Source: GCA-003244245 sp050700255
GTDB lineage: Bacteria; Actinomycetota; Actinomycetes; Mycobacteriales; Pseudonocardiaceae
Length of the DNA stretch: 40,271 bases
Assembly (NCBI GenBank): GCA_050700255.1
Contig: JBOHGX010000444.1
Coordinates: forward strand, 1 to 40,271
Direction of reading: 5' to 3'
In this document: piece after piece, positions 25,552-35,249 of the stretch
Position numbering within the stretch: position 1 is the stretch's first letter
How the letters are laid out: the number at the start of each line of letters is the position of its first letter
Translations under genes and position numbers: made by a program
The notes under the pieces: model-generated
Database searches by the model: none
What the model was told of the DNA's origin: nothing
The model's input: only the letters and a program-made list of their open reading frames with translations

Positions 25552-26331
25552 ATGGGCTCGCTGAGCGGGAAGACCGCGCTGGTCACCGGAGGCAGCCGAG
25601 GCATCGGCCGTGCCATCGCCATCCGGCTCGCCGCCGAGGGTGCTCTGGTGGCCGTCCACTACGGGCGGGATGACGCCGCGGCTGACGGCACGGTGAAGGA
25701 AATCCACCAGGCTGGTGGGCGTGCGTTCGCCGTCGGCGCCCTGCTTGGTGTACCAGGCGACGTTGAGCACCTATGGGCCGAGTTTGACGGTGGCCTCGCC
25801 ACGGCGGGCGCGGAACCGGGCCTGGCCATCCTCGTCAACAACGCGGCCATCGCCACGTCCGAGTCGCTGGTTGCCGTAACCCCCGAAGACTTCGACGCGC
25901 TGTTCGCGGTCAACGTCCGCGCGCCGTTCTTCCTTGTCCAGCAGGGCTTGGAACGGCTTCGCGACGGTGGTCGGATCATCAACATCTCCTCCGGTGTCAC
26001 CCGCGCCGCATATACGCGGGTCATCGCGTACTCGATGACCAAGGGCGCGCTGAACACATTCACCCTCACCCTCACCCTCGCCCAGGCCCTCGGCCATCGG
26101 GGCATCACCGTGAACGCGGTCGCCCCGGGGATCGTTGACACCGACGTCAACGCCGGCTGGCTGCGCAGCAGCCCAGAGGCCGCGGCGCAGGCAGCCGCAT
26201 ATTCCGTGTTCAACCGGGTCGGCCAGCCGGCGGATATCGCTGACGTCGTGGCCTTTGTGGCCTCGGACGACGCCCGTTGGGTCACCGGCCAGTACATCGA
26301 TGCCACCGGTGGATCGCTGCTCGGCGTCTGA
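25552..26331 (+). CDS. short-chain dehydrogenase/reductase
   Basis: A 259-residue classical SDR. TGGSRGIGRA is the NADP-binding Gly motif, LVNNAAIA the NNAG position, NISSGV the catalytic Ser and YSMTKGAL the YxxxK pair; VTGQYIDATGGSLLGV closes the subunit interface. The start ATG 25552 is preferred over 25540 because GGAG lies six bases before it. Arg/Ser-rich GGSRG suggests NADPH. The substrate is unknown; a TetR-type operator pair precedes it. Confidence 0.9.
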   Translation: MGSLSGKTALVTGGSRGIGRAIAIRLAAEGALVAVHYGRDDAAADGTVKEIHQAGGRAFAVGALLGVPGDVEHLWAEFDGGLATAGAEPGLAILVNNAAIATSESLVAVTPEDFDALFAVNVRAPFFLVQQGLERLRDGGRIINISSGVTRAAYTRVIAYSMTKGALNTFTLTLTLAQALGHRGITVNAVAPGIVDTDVNAGWLRSSPEAAAQAAAYSVFNRVGQPADIADVVAFVASDDARWVTGQYIDATGGSLLGV

Positions 26332-26514
26332 GCGAGCCGCTACGTGGCCATCCTGCGCCTGGCGCCGCGGTCCGGCCGTCGCCACGGTGAGCAGTGAGCC
26401 CTCGGGTGTCCACGGTGAGGTACCGGGCTACGGGACATGCGGGGCTTGCTGGCTGCCTGACCGGGGCTGCGGGCAGCGGTCAGCTTGGCGCTTCGCGGCA
26501 GGTGCGGCCTTCGG

Positions 26515-27057
26515 ATGAACGTGCAGCGCTGGAACGCAAAATCGGTCAGATGCTGCTCGTCGGGTTCCGGGGTATGAGCGTTGATGATGCCGGCCCCGTC
26601 GTCGAGCAGAGCGGAAACTGCCCGCACGCTGAGCCAGATAGGCATCAATGCCAATCTGGCTCCCGTCGTTGACCTCGACGTGAACCCCGCAAGCCCGGCG
26701 ATCGGCGCCATGGGCCGTAGCTTCTCCGCCGACGCCCAAGTCGTGAGCGAGCACGCCCGAGTGGTCATCGAGGAACATCGTGCACGGGGGGTACTCACCA
26801 TCGTCAAGCATTTTCCCGAACACGGCAGTGCGGCGGCTGACTCCCTTCGCGGTTTCGTCGATGTCAGCGCCACCTGGTCGGAAGCGGAACTGGACCCATA
26901 TCGCACGCTCATCCACAAAGGCTTGGTCGACGTGATGATGGCCGCCCATGTGTTCAACCGCAACCTCGACCCCGAATGGCCGGCCACGCTGTCGCCGTCG
27001 ACAATCACCGGGCTGCTACGCCAGCGGCTCGGTTTCCGCGCGGTCGATGGAGCGTAG
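26515..27057 (+). pseudogene. GH3 beta-N-acetylhexosaminidase-like gene, truncated and deleted
   Basis: One frame gives ERKIGQMLLVGFRGMSVDDA, the start of a GH3 domain. At about 26590 the reading shifts and roughly 90 residues are missing. It resumes as GINANLAPVVDLDVNPASPA, then VLTIVKHFPEHGSAAADS, where KHFPGH is usual, and MMAAHVFNRNLDPEWPATLS. It ends at LLRQRLGFRAVDGA with TAG, just before the catalytic Asp segment (ISDD) expected next. It would have cleaved N-acetylglucosaminides but is inactive as it stands. Confidence 0.75.
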
Positions 27058-27251
27058 GCCGGTCCTCGCGAAGCGGAAACCCGTGTGGTCGCACTACTGG
27101 CCGCTCACCGCAACCTCGTGACCGGCACATACTCATCGTCAGTGACGATCAGGTACTTCTCACCCAGCGGCGCGACGCCAACCCCGATTTCAACGACAGG
27201 TGCCAGACGAGCACGGATGACATCAGCAATCCGATCTCGCAATCCGAGGGG
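27058..27251. other. spacer before the DrmD leader
   Basis: No gene is supported. A TTG-started minus ORF (27105-27347) with YLIVTDDEYVPVTRLR was considered, but it reads through the leader repeat and lacks an RBS. Confidence 0.4.
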
Positions 27252-27349
27252 GTAGGTTGGGCTGCCGTCGTCCGGCTGCGGGGGCGAGCTCGGGGGAGAC
27301 GGCGTGAGTAGGCAGCTCCCATCGCCGAAGACGAGGAACTCCCGCAATG
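27252..27349 (+). repeat. shared leader, copy A (before DrmD-like gene)
   Basis: About 98 bp are closely similar to 31045-31138. Shared blocks are gtaggttgggctg, cgtccggctgcgggg, ggcgtgag and gaagacgaggaactcccgca, the last holding the GAGGA ribosome site and ending at the start codon. Because both downstream starts fall at the same place, the repeat fixes the start of each gene. Confidence 0.8.
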
Positions 27350-30300
27350 GCCAGCACGACCAAGGACGAGCTCAGACCCGGTTCGCTCGTGGCGATCCGC
27401 GGCTAGAAATGGGTGGTCAGCGACGTCGATCCGGCGGACGGCAGCACGTTGGTCGCGCTGCAGAGCGTCGAGGACGGCCGCTACGGCGACACCCTGGAGG
27501 TGATCTGGGAGGTCGAACCGGGCCGCCAGGTCCTGCCCAGCGGCTCGCTGCCCAATGTCACCGACCAGGGTTTCGACCCGCCGGAGCAGCTCGCTGCTTT
27601 GCTCGACGCCGTGCGCTGGTCCGCGGTGACCTCGGCCGATGTCACGACCCTGCAGGCGCCGTTCCGCTCGGGTGTCGCCATCGAGGACTACCAGCTAGAA
27701 CCGGTGGCCCGGGCCGTCGAGGCGCCGCGGGTGAACCTGCTGCTCGCTGATGATGTCGGTCTCGGCAAGACGATCGAGGCCGGGCTGGTCGCGCAGGAGC
27801 TGCTGCTGCGGCACCGCACCCAACGGATCATGGTCGTCTGCCCGGCCGGTCTCACGGTGAAGTGGCGCGACGAGATGGCCGAGAAGTTCGGCCTGGACTT
27901 CACGATCATCGACTCGGACCGCTGCGCCCAGGTGCGCCGGGACTACGGCAGCGTCGCCAACCCGTTCAACGTCTACTCGTTGACGATCGTCAGCCTGCCC
28001 TGGCTGCGCGGCGCGAAGGCGCAGCGGCTGCTGGACGAGGTGCTGCCGGCCGACGGGCCGACCTTCCCCCGGACCTTCGACCTGCTGACCCTCGACGAGG
28101 CGCACCACGTCGCCCCAGCCGCACCCACGCAGGTGTATGCCGTCGATTCGCAGCAGACCAAGCTCATCCGCAAGCTCGCCCAGCATTTCACCCACCGGTT
28201 GTTCCTATCGGCCACCCCACACAACGGCTACCAGGCATCCTTCACCGCCCTGCTGGAGATCCTCGACGATCAACGCTTCCTCCGTGGGGTCCCCCCGGAC
28301 CGCGCGGCCATCAAGGACACAGTGGTGCGCAGGCTCAAGCGCGACATCGTCAACGCCGATGGCTCGCCCCGGTTCGTGGAGCGCCACGCCGGGGCGATCC
28401 CGGTGCACTACCCCGACAGTGAGCGGGAGATCCACCGCCTGCTCACCCGGTTCGCCGGGCTGCGCCGTAGGAAGCTCACGTCGCGCCGCGGCCGCAAGGC
28501 CACCGACCTAGTGACGCTGCTGCTGAAGAAGCGCCTGTTCTCCAGTCCCGCCGCGTTCGCGCACACCGTGCAGGTGTATCTGGACACCCTCAAGGCGCGC
28601 ACCCGCTCAACTGCACCGATGGACGACGAGGTCCCCGCGTGGATGGAGGACTTCTTCGACGACGTCGCCACCTACGACGACGAGCGGCTGGCCGAGGCGG
28701 AGGACGACGCGCTGGGCCGGGCCCGCCCGATGCAGCCCGACCCCGATGCCGACGAGATCGCCCTGCTGAAGCGGATGCGTGACTGGGCGCTCACCCATGA
28801 GGCGCAGCCCGACGCCAAGGCCCGCGAACTGATCAAGTACCTCCAGGCGATCTGCAAACCGGACGGCGAGCATTGGACCAACGAGCGCGTGGTGGTGTTC
28901 ACCGAGTACCGGGACACCCAGCTCTGGCTGGCGGCCCTGCTGCGCCAGGAAGGGCTCGGTGCGGATTGGGTTGCCGAGTTGCACGGCGGCATGAGCACCG
29001 AGCACCGCGAACAGCTTCGGTTGGCCTTCCAGAGGCACCCGACCGAGCACCCACTGCGGATCCTGCTCGCCACCGACGCCGCCAGCGAGGGCATCGACCT
29101 GCAGAGACACTGCCACCGGCTGGTCAACTACGACATCCCCTTCAACCCCAACAAGCTTGAGCAACGGATCGGCCGCATCGACCGCTACGGGCAGACCGAG
29201 GCTCCGGACATCCGTCACTTCGTCGGCACCGGCTGGGAGAGCGCGGTCGACTCCTACGAAGCCGACCTGGAGTTCCTCTCCCGGGTGGCCACCAAGGTCT
29301 CGCGGATGGAGGAGGACCTCGGCTCGGTCAACGCGGTGCTCTCGGCTGCCGTGCAGCGCCGGATGCTCGGCCAGATCACGAATTTCGACGTCGCCGCGGC
29401 AGGCGGGAAGAAGACAGCGTCCATGAAAGATGGTCTTCCCACCGAGTCCAACGTCCGTGAGCAGGTCCGCAAGCTCCGCGCCAACCTCGACGAGACCGTG
29501 CAGGAGCTGGCGATCACCCCGCCCAGGATCAAACGGGTGGTGGACACCGCACTGAACCTCGCCCGCCAGCTTCCGCTGAGCCCGCACCGGGACGAGAAAC
29601 ACCTCGCCGAGGGCATGTTCGATGTGCCGACGCTGACCGGGTCGTGGGCGAGGGTGGCCGAGGGGCTGACCGAGAAGTTCCAGCGTGACGGCGACCGTCG
29701 CCGCGATGAGCCGCCCCGCCAACTGCCGGTGACCTTCGACCCCGAGGTGGCCAAGGGCCGCGACGATGTGGTGCTGGCGCACCTCAACCATCCCCTGGTC
29801 GCCATGTCGACTCGGCTGCTGCGCGCGGCGGTGTCGAACGAGCAGATCGGCCTGCGCCGGGTGACGGCCGTGGTGAGCGATGACCCCGCGCTGGAGGGCG
29901 TGCTGGTCGGCGCCTACTCGCGGTTCGTGCTGGTCGGGGCGGACGGTGTGCGGCTGCACGAGGAGGTGCTCTATGCCGGTGGGTGGGCACCGGTTGGCCG
30001 CTTCCGCCGGCTGGAGAACCTGACCGTGCTCGGCGGGATCCTCGACCGCGCGTTGACCTCCGGTATGCCGGTGTCGGACCCGGTGTGGCAGCGGATCACC
30101 TCGCGGTGGCCGAGGATCTCCGACGGCCTGCTGACCGCCATCGACTGGCGCACCAACACCCGGCTGGAGTCGCTGCGCAGGAAGCTCGAACAGCGGGAGG
30201 AGGAGGAACGCAAGCGGATCACCTCGGTGATCGAGCAGTTCTCCGCGACATTGCGTTCCGCGCTGGCCCACGACGCCGATGACGAGGAGACCGCGCTGTT

Positions 30301-30505
30301 CAGCGTCGCCGACGTGGAGAAGACCAAAGACGAGCGCGCCCAGTACCGGCGCGACCGTCAGGCGTGGGAGGTGCGGCTGGCCACTCTCGCCACCGAACGC
30401 GATCGCGAGCTGGAGGCGATCGCGGCCCGCTACCGCCAGCAGGAGCCGCATCGGTTCCCCGTGGCCGTGGTGTTCGTCGTGCCCAAGCGCGAGGCCACCC
30501 GATGA
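27347..30505 (+). CDS. drmD: DISARM DrmD-like SNF2 helicase, amber codon at position 20
   Basis: A 1052-codon superfamily 2 DNA translocase. From ATG 27347 the N-terminal SH3-like segment reads LRPGSLVAIRG, then TAG (27404-27406), then KWVVSDVDPADGSTL. The next possible start is GTG 27413, three codons on, which lacks an RBS. Motifs: Walker A GLGKT (138-142), DEAH at 250-253 (TLDEAHHVAPAAPTQVYAVD), SATPHNG (288-294), ATDAASEGIDL (from 575) and QRIGRIDRYGQ (606-616). The helical C-terminus is long and charged. DrmD is the class 1 DISARM helicase and normally precedes DrmMI, as here. No DrmA, B or C follow. With the amber read literally, full-length protein needs suppression or reinitiation. 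Confidence 0.78.
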
Positions 30506-30580
30506 GCTTCACCCCTACGGCCGCTTCCTGCTCGACATGACCACCCGGCTCGACCTCACCAGCACGGAATCGGCTACAGC
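30502..30580 (+). pseudogene. stub of a gene once following DrmD
   Basis: ATG 30502 overlaps the DrmD stop (ATGA). The frame MSFTP stops after 12 codons, but with one base added it continues YGRFLLDMTTRLDLTSTE before running into the antisense DUF6247 gene. It looks like the beginning of a translationally coupled third gene whose body has been lost. I do not recognise the family. Confidence 0.35.
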
Positions 30581-30873
30581 TGCACCCAGGTCCCGGCGTT
30601 GTCGCGCTCCCACAGCCCAGTGAAATCTCCCGCCCGAGCCCGGGCAACCTGCGCCTGCTCCCGTTCGGACAGCGGGTTCGCCCGCATCACCGCGACACCC
30701 CACCAGCGGTCCAGCACCGCATCGGCCGGCGCGAGATCGAACTTGGTCCCGGCCCGGGCCAGCGCCTCGGCGAACTCGGCCTCGAACCGACCGCACTCCG
30801 CCGGTGCCACCTCGGCCAGCACTGCGCGGATCGCCGGCCCGGAACGCTCGATCCTTGTCGTTGCCGCGGTCAT
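30574..30873 (-). CDS. DUF6247-family protein, antisense between helicase and methyltransferase
   Basis: A 99-residue protein from ATG 30873. SGPAIRAVLAEVAPAECGRF and EFAEALARAGTKFDLAPADA are followed by VLDRWWGVAVMRANPLSEREQ and GDFTGLWERDNAGTWVQL, the complete DUF6247 pattern. Family members are small, helical, antitoxin-like and often stand beside RelE-like toxins. No toxin partner is next to this one. It occupies the gap where a directly coupled third defence gene would be expected and points against the operon. Confidence 0.7.
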   Translation of the reverse strand: MTAATTRIERSGPAIRAVLAEVAPAECGRFEAEFAEALARAGTKFDLAPADAVLDRWWGVAVMRANPLSEREQAQVARARAGDFTGLWERDNAGTWVQL

Positions 30874-31044
30874 AGCCGCAGTATCGCGCACGCGGCCTGG
30901 CGCCGGCGGGACGGGCAAGCGCGGCGTGGCGCTGAGCTATCCCGTCGCCGTTTTCCAACCCAGGGCGCTGTTTGGTGGAGGCGGGACACATGGACGTTCG
31001 AGTTACCACTCCAGTGGCGCGACTCGGCGGTCCCACGGCTGGCC

Positions 31045-31138
31045 GTAGGTTGGGCTGACGGCGTCCGGCTGCGGGGCAAGTCCCCTGGAGGACGGCGTGA
31101 GCGGCCACAGCCCCGAAGACGAGGAACTCCCGCAAATG
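31045..31138 (+). repeat. shared leader, copy B (before methyltransferase)
   Basis: Second copy of the leader at 27252-27349. The conserved 3' block gaagacgaggaactcccgca places GAGGA eight bases before ATG 31136, so that codon is the likely start of the methyltransferase rather than GTG 31097 in the same frame. Confidence 0.8.
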
Positions 31139-34100
31139 CCCCGCCACCCAATGAGCACCTACGGCGCCCGCCGCTCGCATGCGCCGGACAGCGCCGAGCA
31201 GCACCGCAACTGGCTGAGCCTCATCGAGGTCAGCGGCCCATTCCTGTCGCTACCGGTGCTGCGCTCGACCTGGCCCACGCTGGATCCCCTGGACAAGCCG
31301 GCCAGGGAGCGATTGCGCCTGGAGCACACCACGTGGCAGGTGGACCCCGCCGCGGGCCAACGAGTGTGGATCGACTACGTGCTGGGCGAACTGCTCGGCT
31401 GGGGGAACACGCTGCACTCTGGTGGGCTCGACACGCTGACGATGGACGTGCCCGAGCACGACACCCAGATCGTGCCCTCGTTCGCGCTGGTCGAACCCGA
31501 CGAGGACGTCAAGCCTCGCGCCACGCGGCTGCTGGGTGTGGTGTGCCAGCCGGGCGCGCAGCCCACCGCGCGGATCAAGGGCGAGGCGTGGGCGGCCACC
31601 CCGGTGGACCGGCTCGCGAAGCTCTGCCGGCACCACGACATCGAGCTGGGTCTGGCCACCGACGGCCGGTGGTGGGCGCTGGTGTGGGCTCCCCGCGGCG
31701 GGGTGACCACCACCGCGGTATTCGACGCGGTCGCCTGGCCGGAGACCGCCGAGCGCGATGTGGTGCGCGCCTTCGCCTCCCTGCTGTGCCGCACGCGGTT
31801 CTTCGCCGTGCCGGACGAGGAGAAGCTGGTCCCGCTGCTGCGCCGAAGCCTGGACTCCCAGGAGGAGATCACCGAAGCGCTCGGTGTACAGGTGCGCCAG
31901 GCGGTGGAGTTGCTGGTGGCCGCAATCGGCCGCGCGGACACCGAGCTGCGCAAGCGCGGCGAGCCGGGCCTGCAGCACGTCGACGCGCACGACGTGTACC
32001 GCGGCGCGGTGTCGGTGATGATGCGGATCGTCTTCCTGCTCTTCGCCGAGGAACGCGGCCTGCTGCCCTCGGACAACGAGCTGTACGCGAAGGCATATTC
32101 GGCCGGCCGGTTGTGCGCCGAGCTGGAGCGGCGCGCGCTGGAAGGCAGCGAGGACGACCTGGAGCACACCGTCACCGCCTGGTACCGGCTCTTGGCGCTG
32201 TTCGACGCGGTGTACCGGGGCGTAGCGCACCCGCGGTTGACGATGTACGCGCACGACGGGTCCCTGTTCAACCCGGACGAGTTCCCGTGGCTGCCGCTGC
32301 ACATCGACGACCGGACCGTGCTGCACATGCTGCGCGCGGTGCAGTACGTCGAGATCGGCACCGGCCGGTCCAGAGAGCGGCGCACCCTGTCATTCCGCAC
32401 GCTGGACGTCGAACAGATCGGCTACGTCTACGAGGGCCTGCTGTCCTACGACGGTTTCCGCGCCGACGACATCGTGGTCGGCCTGATCGGCAAGCAGGGC
32501 TTGGAAGAAGAGGTCCGCCTCCGCGACCTGGAATCGCTCGCCGCCCGGTGCCCCGACCTGCCGTCCCTGGCCGCGACGATCGCCGACGAGTACAAAGACT
32601 CGAAGATCGGCTCGGTAACGGCGCTGGCGAAGAAGCTCTCGCCACTCGCCGGTGCGGAGAAAGAGGGAGCACGCAAGAAGCTGCTCGCCGTCGTCCGCGG
32701 TGACTATCCGCTGGCCGAGCGGTTGCTGACCTTCTACGGCCTGATCCGCACCGATCTGCGTGGCCTGCCGGTGGTGGTGATGCCGGGCGAGCTGTACGTC
32801 ACGGAATCGCCGCTGCGCAAGAACACCGGCACGCATTACACGCCAAGGTTCCTCGCCGAGCAGGTGGTAGAGGGCGCGCTGCAACCGCTCGTGTATTCGG
32901 TCGGTCCGCTGCAGACAGCCGACGAGAACGAGTGGCAGCCGAAGTCCAGCACGGAAATCCTGGCCCTCAAAGTCGCCGACATCGCAATGGGCTCAGCCGC
33001 ATTCCTGGTGGCAGCGGCCCGGTACCTGGGCGACAAGCTGATCGAGGCCTGGACCCGCGAAGGCGACGAGCGAGTCCGGGACTACGCCCACCCGCAGGAC
33101 AACAGCACCGCCGACGACGACCCGGTGGTGATCGAGGCGCGGCGGCAGATCATCGAGCACTGCCTCTACGGCGTCGACATCAACCCGATGGCCGTAGAGA
33201 TGGCCAAACTGTCGCTGTGGCTGGTGTCGATGGACCCTAAGCGGCCATTCACCTTCCTGGACGACCGCCTCGCCGCAGGCGACTCCCTGCTCGGCATCAC
33301 CTCGCTCGAACAGCTCGAGTACATGCACATGAACCCGAAAAAAGGCCGCGCGATCCACGAGCGCGGATTGGTGGACTTCACCGCCGGGGTACGCGAGCTG
33401 GTCGCCGAGGTGGCGGTCGCACGCCGCAAGCTCGCCGACATCGATGGGTCCACGATTGACGGCCTGGTTCGCAAGCGTTCCGTGCTGGCCGACGTGGAGC
33501 TGCAAACCGGCCGCGCCCGACTGTTCGCAGACCTGACGGTGGGTGCCGCCCTTGCCCACGCAGGCCGCGGCGACCGCGGCCTGCGCGACGGCTCTCGGGT
33601 CGCCGCCGACTACTCCCGCCGCATCGAGACCGCGGAGATGGACGCCCGCCAGCAGGCCCGAGAGTGGTTGGATACCGACCTCCCCGACGGCGCCTTCCGC
33701 CGCGAACCCCTCCACTGGCCACTGGTTTTCCCTGAGGTCTTCGAGAACGGCGGCTTCAACGCGGTAATCGGTAATCCGCCGTTCTTGGGCGGGCTGAAGT
33801 CGAGAGATGTGCTGGGTACGGCCTACAAGGACCTACTCGTTAACTACCTCGCACGGGGCGTCAGAGGAACGCGCGGAACTGGCGACTTGATCGCATATTT
33901 CGCGTTGCTCGCCCATGTGATTCTCAATGAGTACGGCCAGGCAGGATTGATCGCGACCAACACGTTGGCGCAAGGAGATACCCGTGACGTCGGTATCGAG
34001 CAAGTCGTGTCTGATGGTGCCATCATCCGCCAATCAATCAAGAGCAAGCCATGGCCGTCAAAGGGTGCGCTGCTTGAGTATTGTGCAATTTGGACTAGTC

Positions 34101-35208
34101 GCGCCCAGCTTGGCGAAAATGCAATAAGGATCGCTGATGGGCAGGTCGTAACAGAAATCACAACCTCCCTCGATCCAGCATCGCGCACCACGGGGAACCC
34201 TGAACGACTCAAGGCTAACTCCGCGCTCGCATTCCAGGGAACGAATATACTCGGACGTGGATTCATCGTTGAACCGGCGCGCGCCTCAATGCTAATCGAG
34301 AAGGATCCGCGGAATTCCGATGTGCTGTTCCCCTTCCTTGGCGGAGAGAATTTGAACTCGAGTTCTAGCTGTACTGCCAGTCGCTGGGTAATCAACGTCC
34401 ACAATTGGTCCGAAGAGCAAGCAAAAGCATACTCGGAGTGCTACGAACAAGTACGGAGCCTTGTAAAACCGGAACGCGAATCGAATCCTGTGAAGTCTCG
34501 CAGGGAAAGATGGTGGAGATATTCCGAGTACCGCAGAGGGCTAGTAGAGTCTTCGTCATGCCTGGATCGCGTTATCGCAATAACGATCGTTAGTAAAACG
34601 ATGCTGCCTGCGATGGTCAAAACTGGTCAAGTTTTCTCGCATAAGCTGTGCGTTTTCACGTCGAGTGATGCGGCAATGCTCGCACTCCTGTCAAGTGCAC
34701 TGCACTACCTCTGGACGTTAGACAAGACATCTACAAGAGGTGTAGGAAATGCGCCAAATTACTCGCCGACTGACGTTTTTGAGACTTTTCCGCTGCCTGA
34801 GTTCACCGGGGAGATGCGTGAGCTCGGCGACAGGCCGACATATTCCGGCGGGACGTCATGCTGTCACGCGACTCCGGGCTGACCAAGACCTACAACCTGG
34901 TCTTCGACCGAGCGTGCACCGACGAGGACATCGAGGAGCTGCGGCGCATTCACCGGGTTATCGACGAGGCCACCATCCGTGCCTACAACTGGGAGGATCG
35001 CATCGAAGAGGTTGGCGGCCTAGACCACGGCTTCCACAAGGTCGGCCGGGAGATCCGCTACACTGTCGGCCCCGCCGCGCAGCAGGAGATCTTGGACAGC
35101 TTGCTCGAACTCAACCACGAGCGGTACGCCGAAGAGGTCACCCAGGGTCTGCACGACAAGAAGAAGAGCGCCCGCAAGTCCGCTGGCGAGCAAGAGGCGC
35201 TGCTGTGA
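31136..35208 (+). pseudogene. DrmMI/PglX-like N6-adenine DNA methyltransferase, one base missing near the end
   Basis: A large Eco57I-type methyltransferase of about 1357 residues. The N-terminal half holds FLLFAEERGLLPSDNELYAK, common to type IIG and PglX-like enzymes. Motif X is TGTHYTPRFLAEQVVEGALQ, motif I DIAMGSAAFLVAAARYL (from 615), motif II YGVDINPMAVEMAKLSLWL, motif IV NPPF (880). After NPPF comes the target-recognition region, AT-richer than the rest. At about 34835 one base is missing: the main frame ends at 34882, while the conserved tail SGLTKTYNLVFDRACTDED to 35208 is in another frame. The start is set by the shared leader. It would modify host DNA as self-marking for the DrmD partner. 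No PD-(D/E)XK nuclease is evident. Confidence 0.78.
33785..34800 (+). other. AT-richer target-recognition segment of the methyltransferase
   Basis: Directly after the NPPF motif the strongly GC-rich codon use gives way to A/T-ending codons (tcaatcaagagcaag, gcaataaggatcgct) until about 34800, where it returns. The change coincides with the specificity domain. Confidence 0.6.
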
Positions 35209-35249
35209 TGCGTCAACGTCGGGTCAGCGCGGCGACAAGCTCACTAACG

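Noticed and set aside
27105..27347. 80-residue minus-strand ORF before the DrmD leader
   Set aside because: It has a TTG start without RBS and overlaps the leader repeat; the shared REFLVFG reading at both leaders is explained by the DNA repeat.
28607..30451. 614-residue open frame antisense to the DrmD-like gene
   Set aside because: It is a high-GC shadow: rich in His, Arg, Gly and Leu, with no family motifs, and fully opposite a gene with clear helicase motifs.
31250..32400. Long open frames antisense to the methyltransferase
   Set aside because: They have no RBS and no recognisable motifs, and the plus strand encodes conserved protein there.
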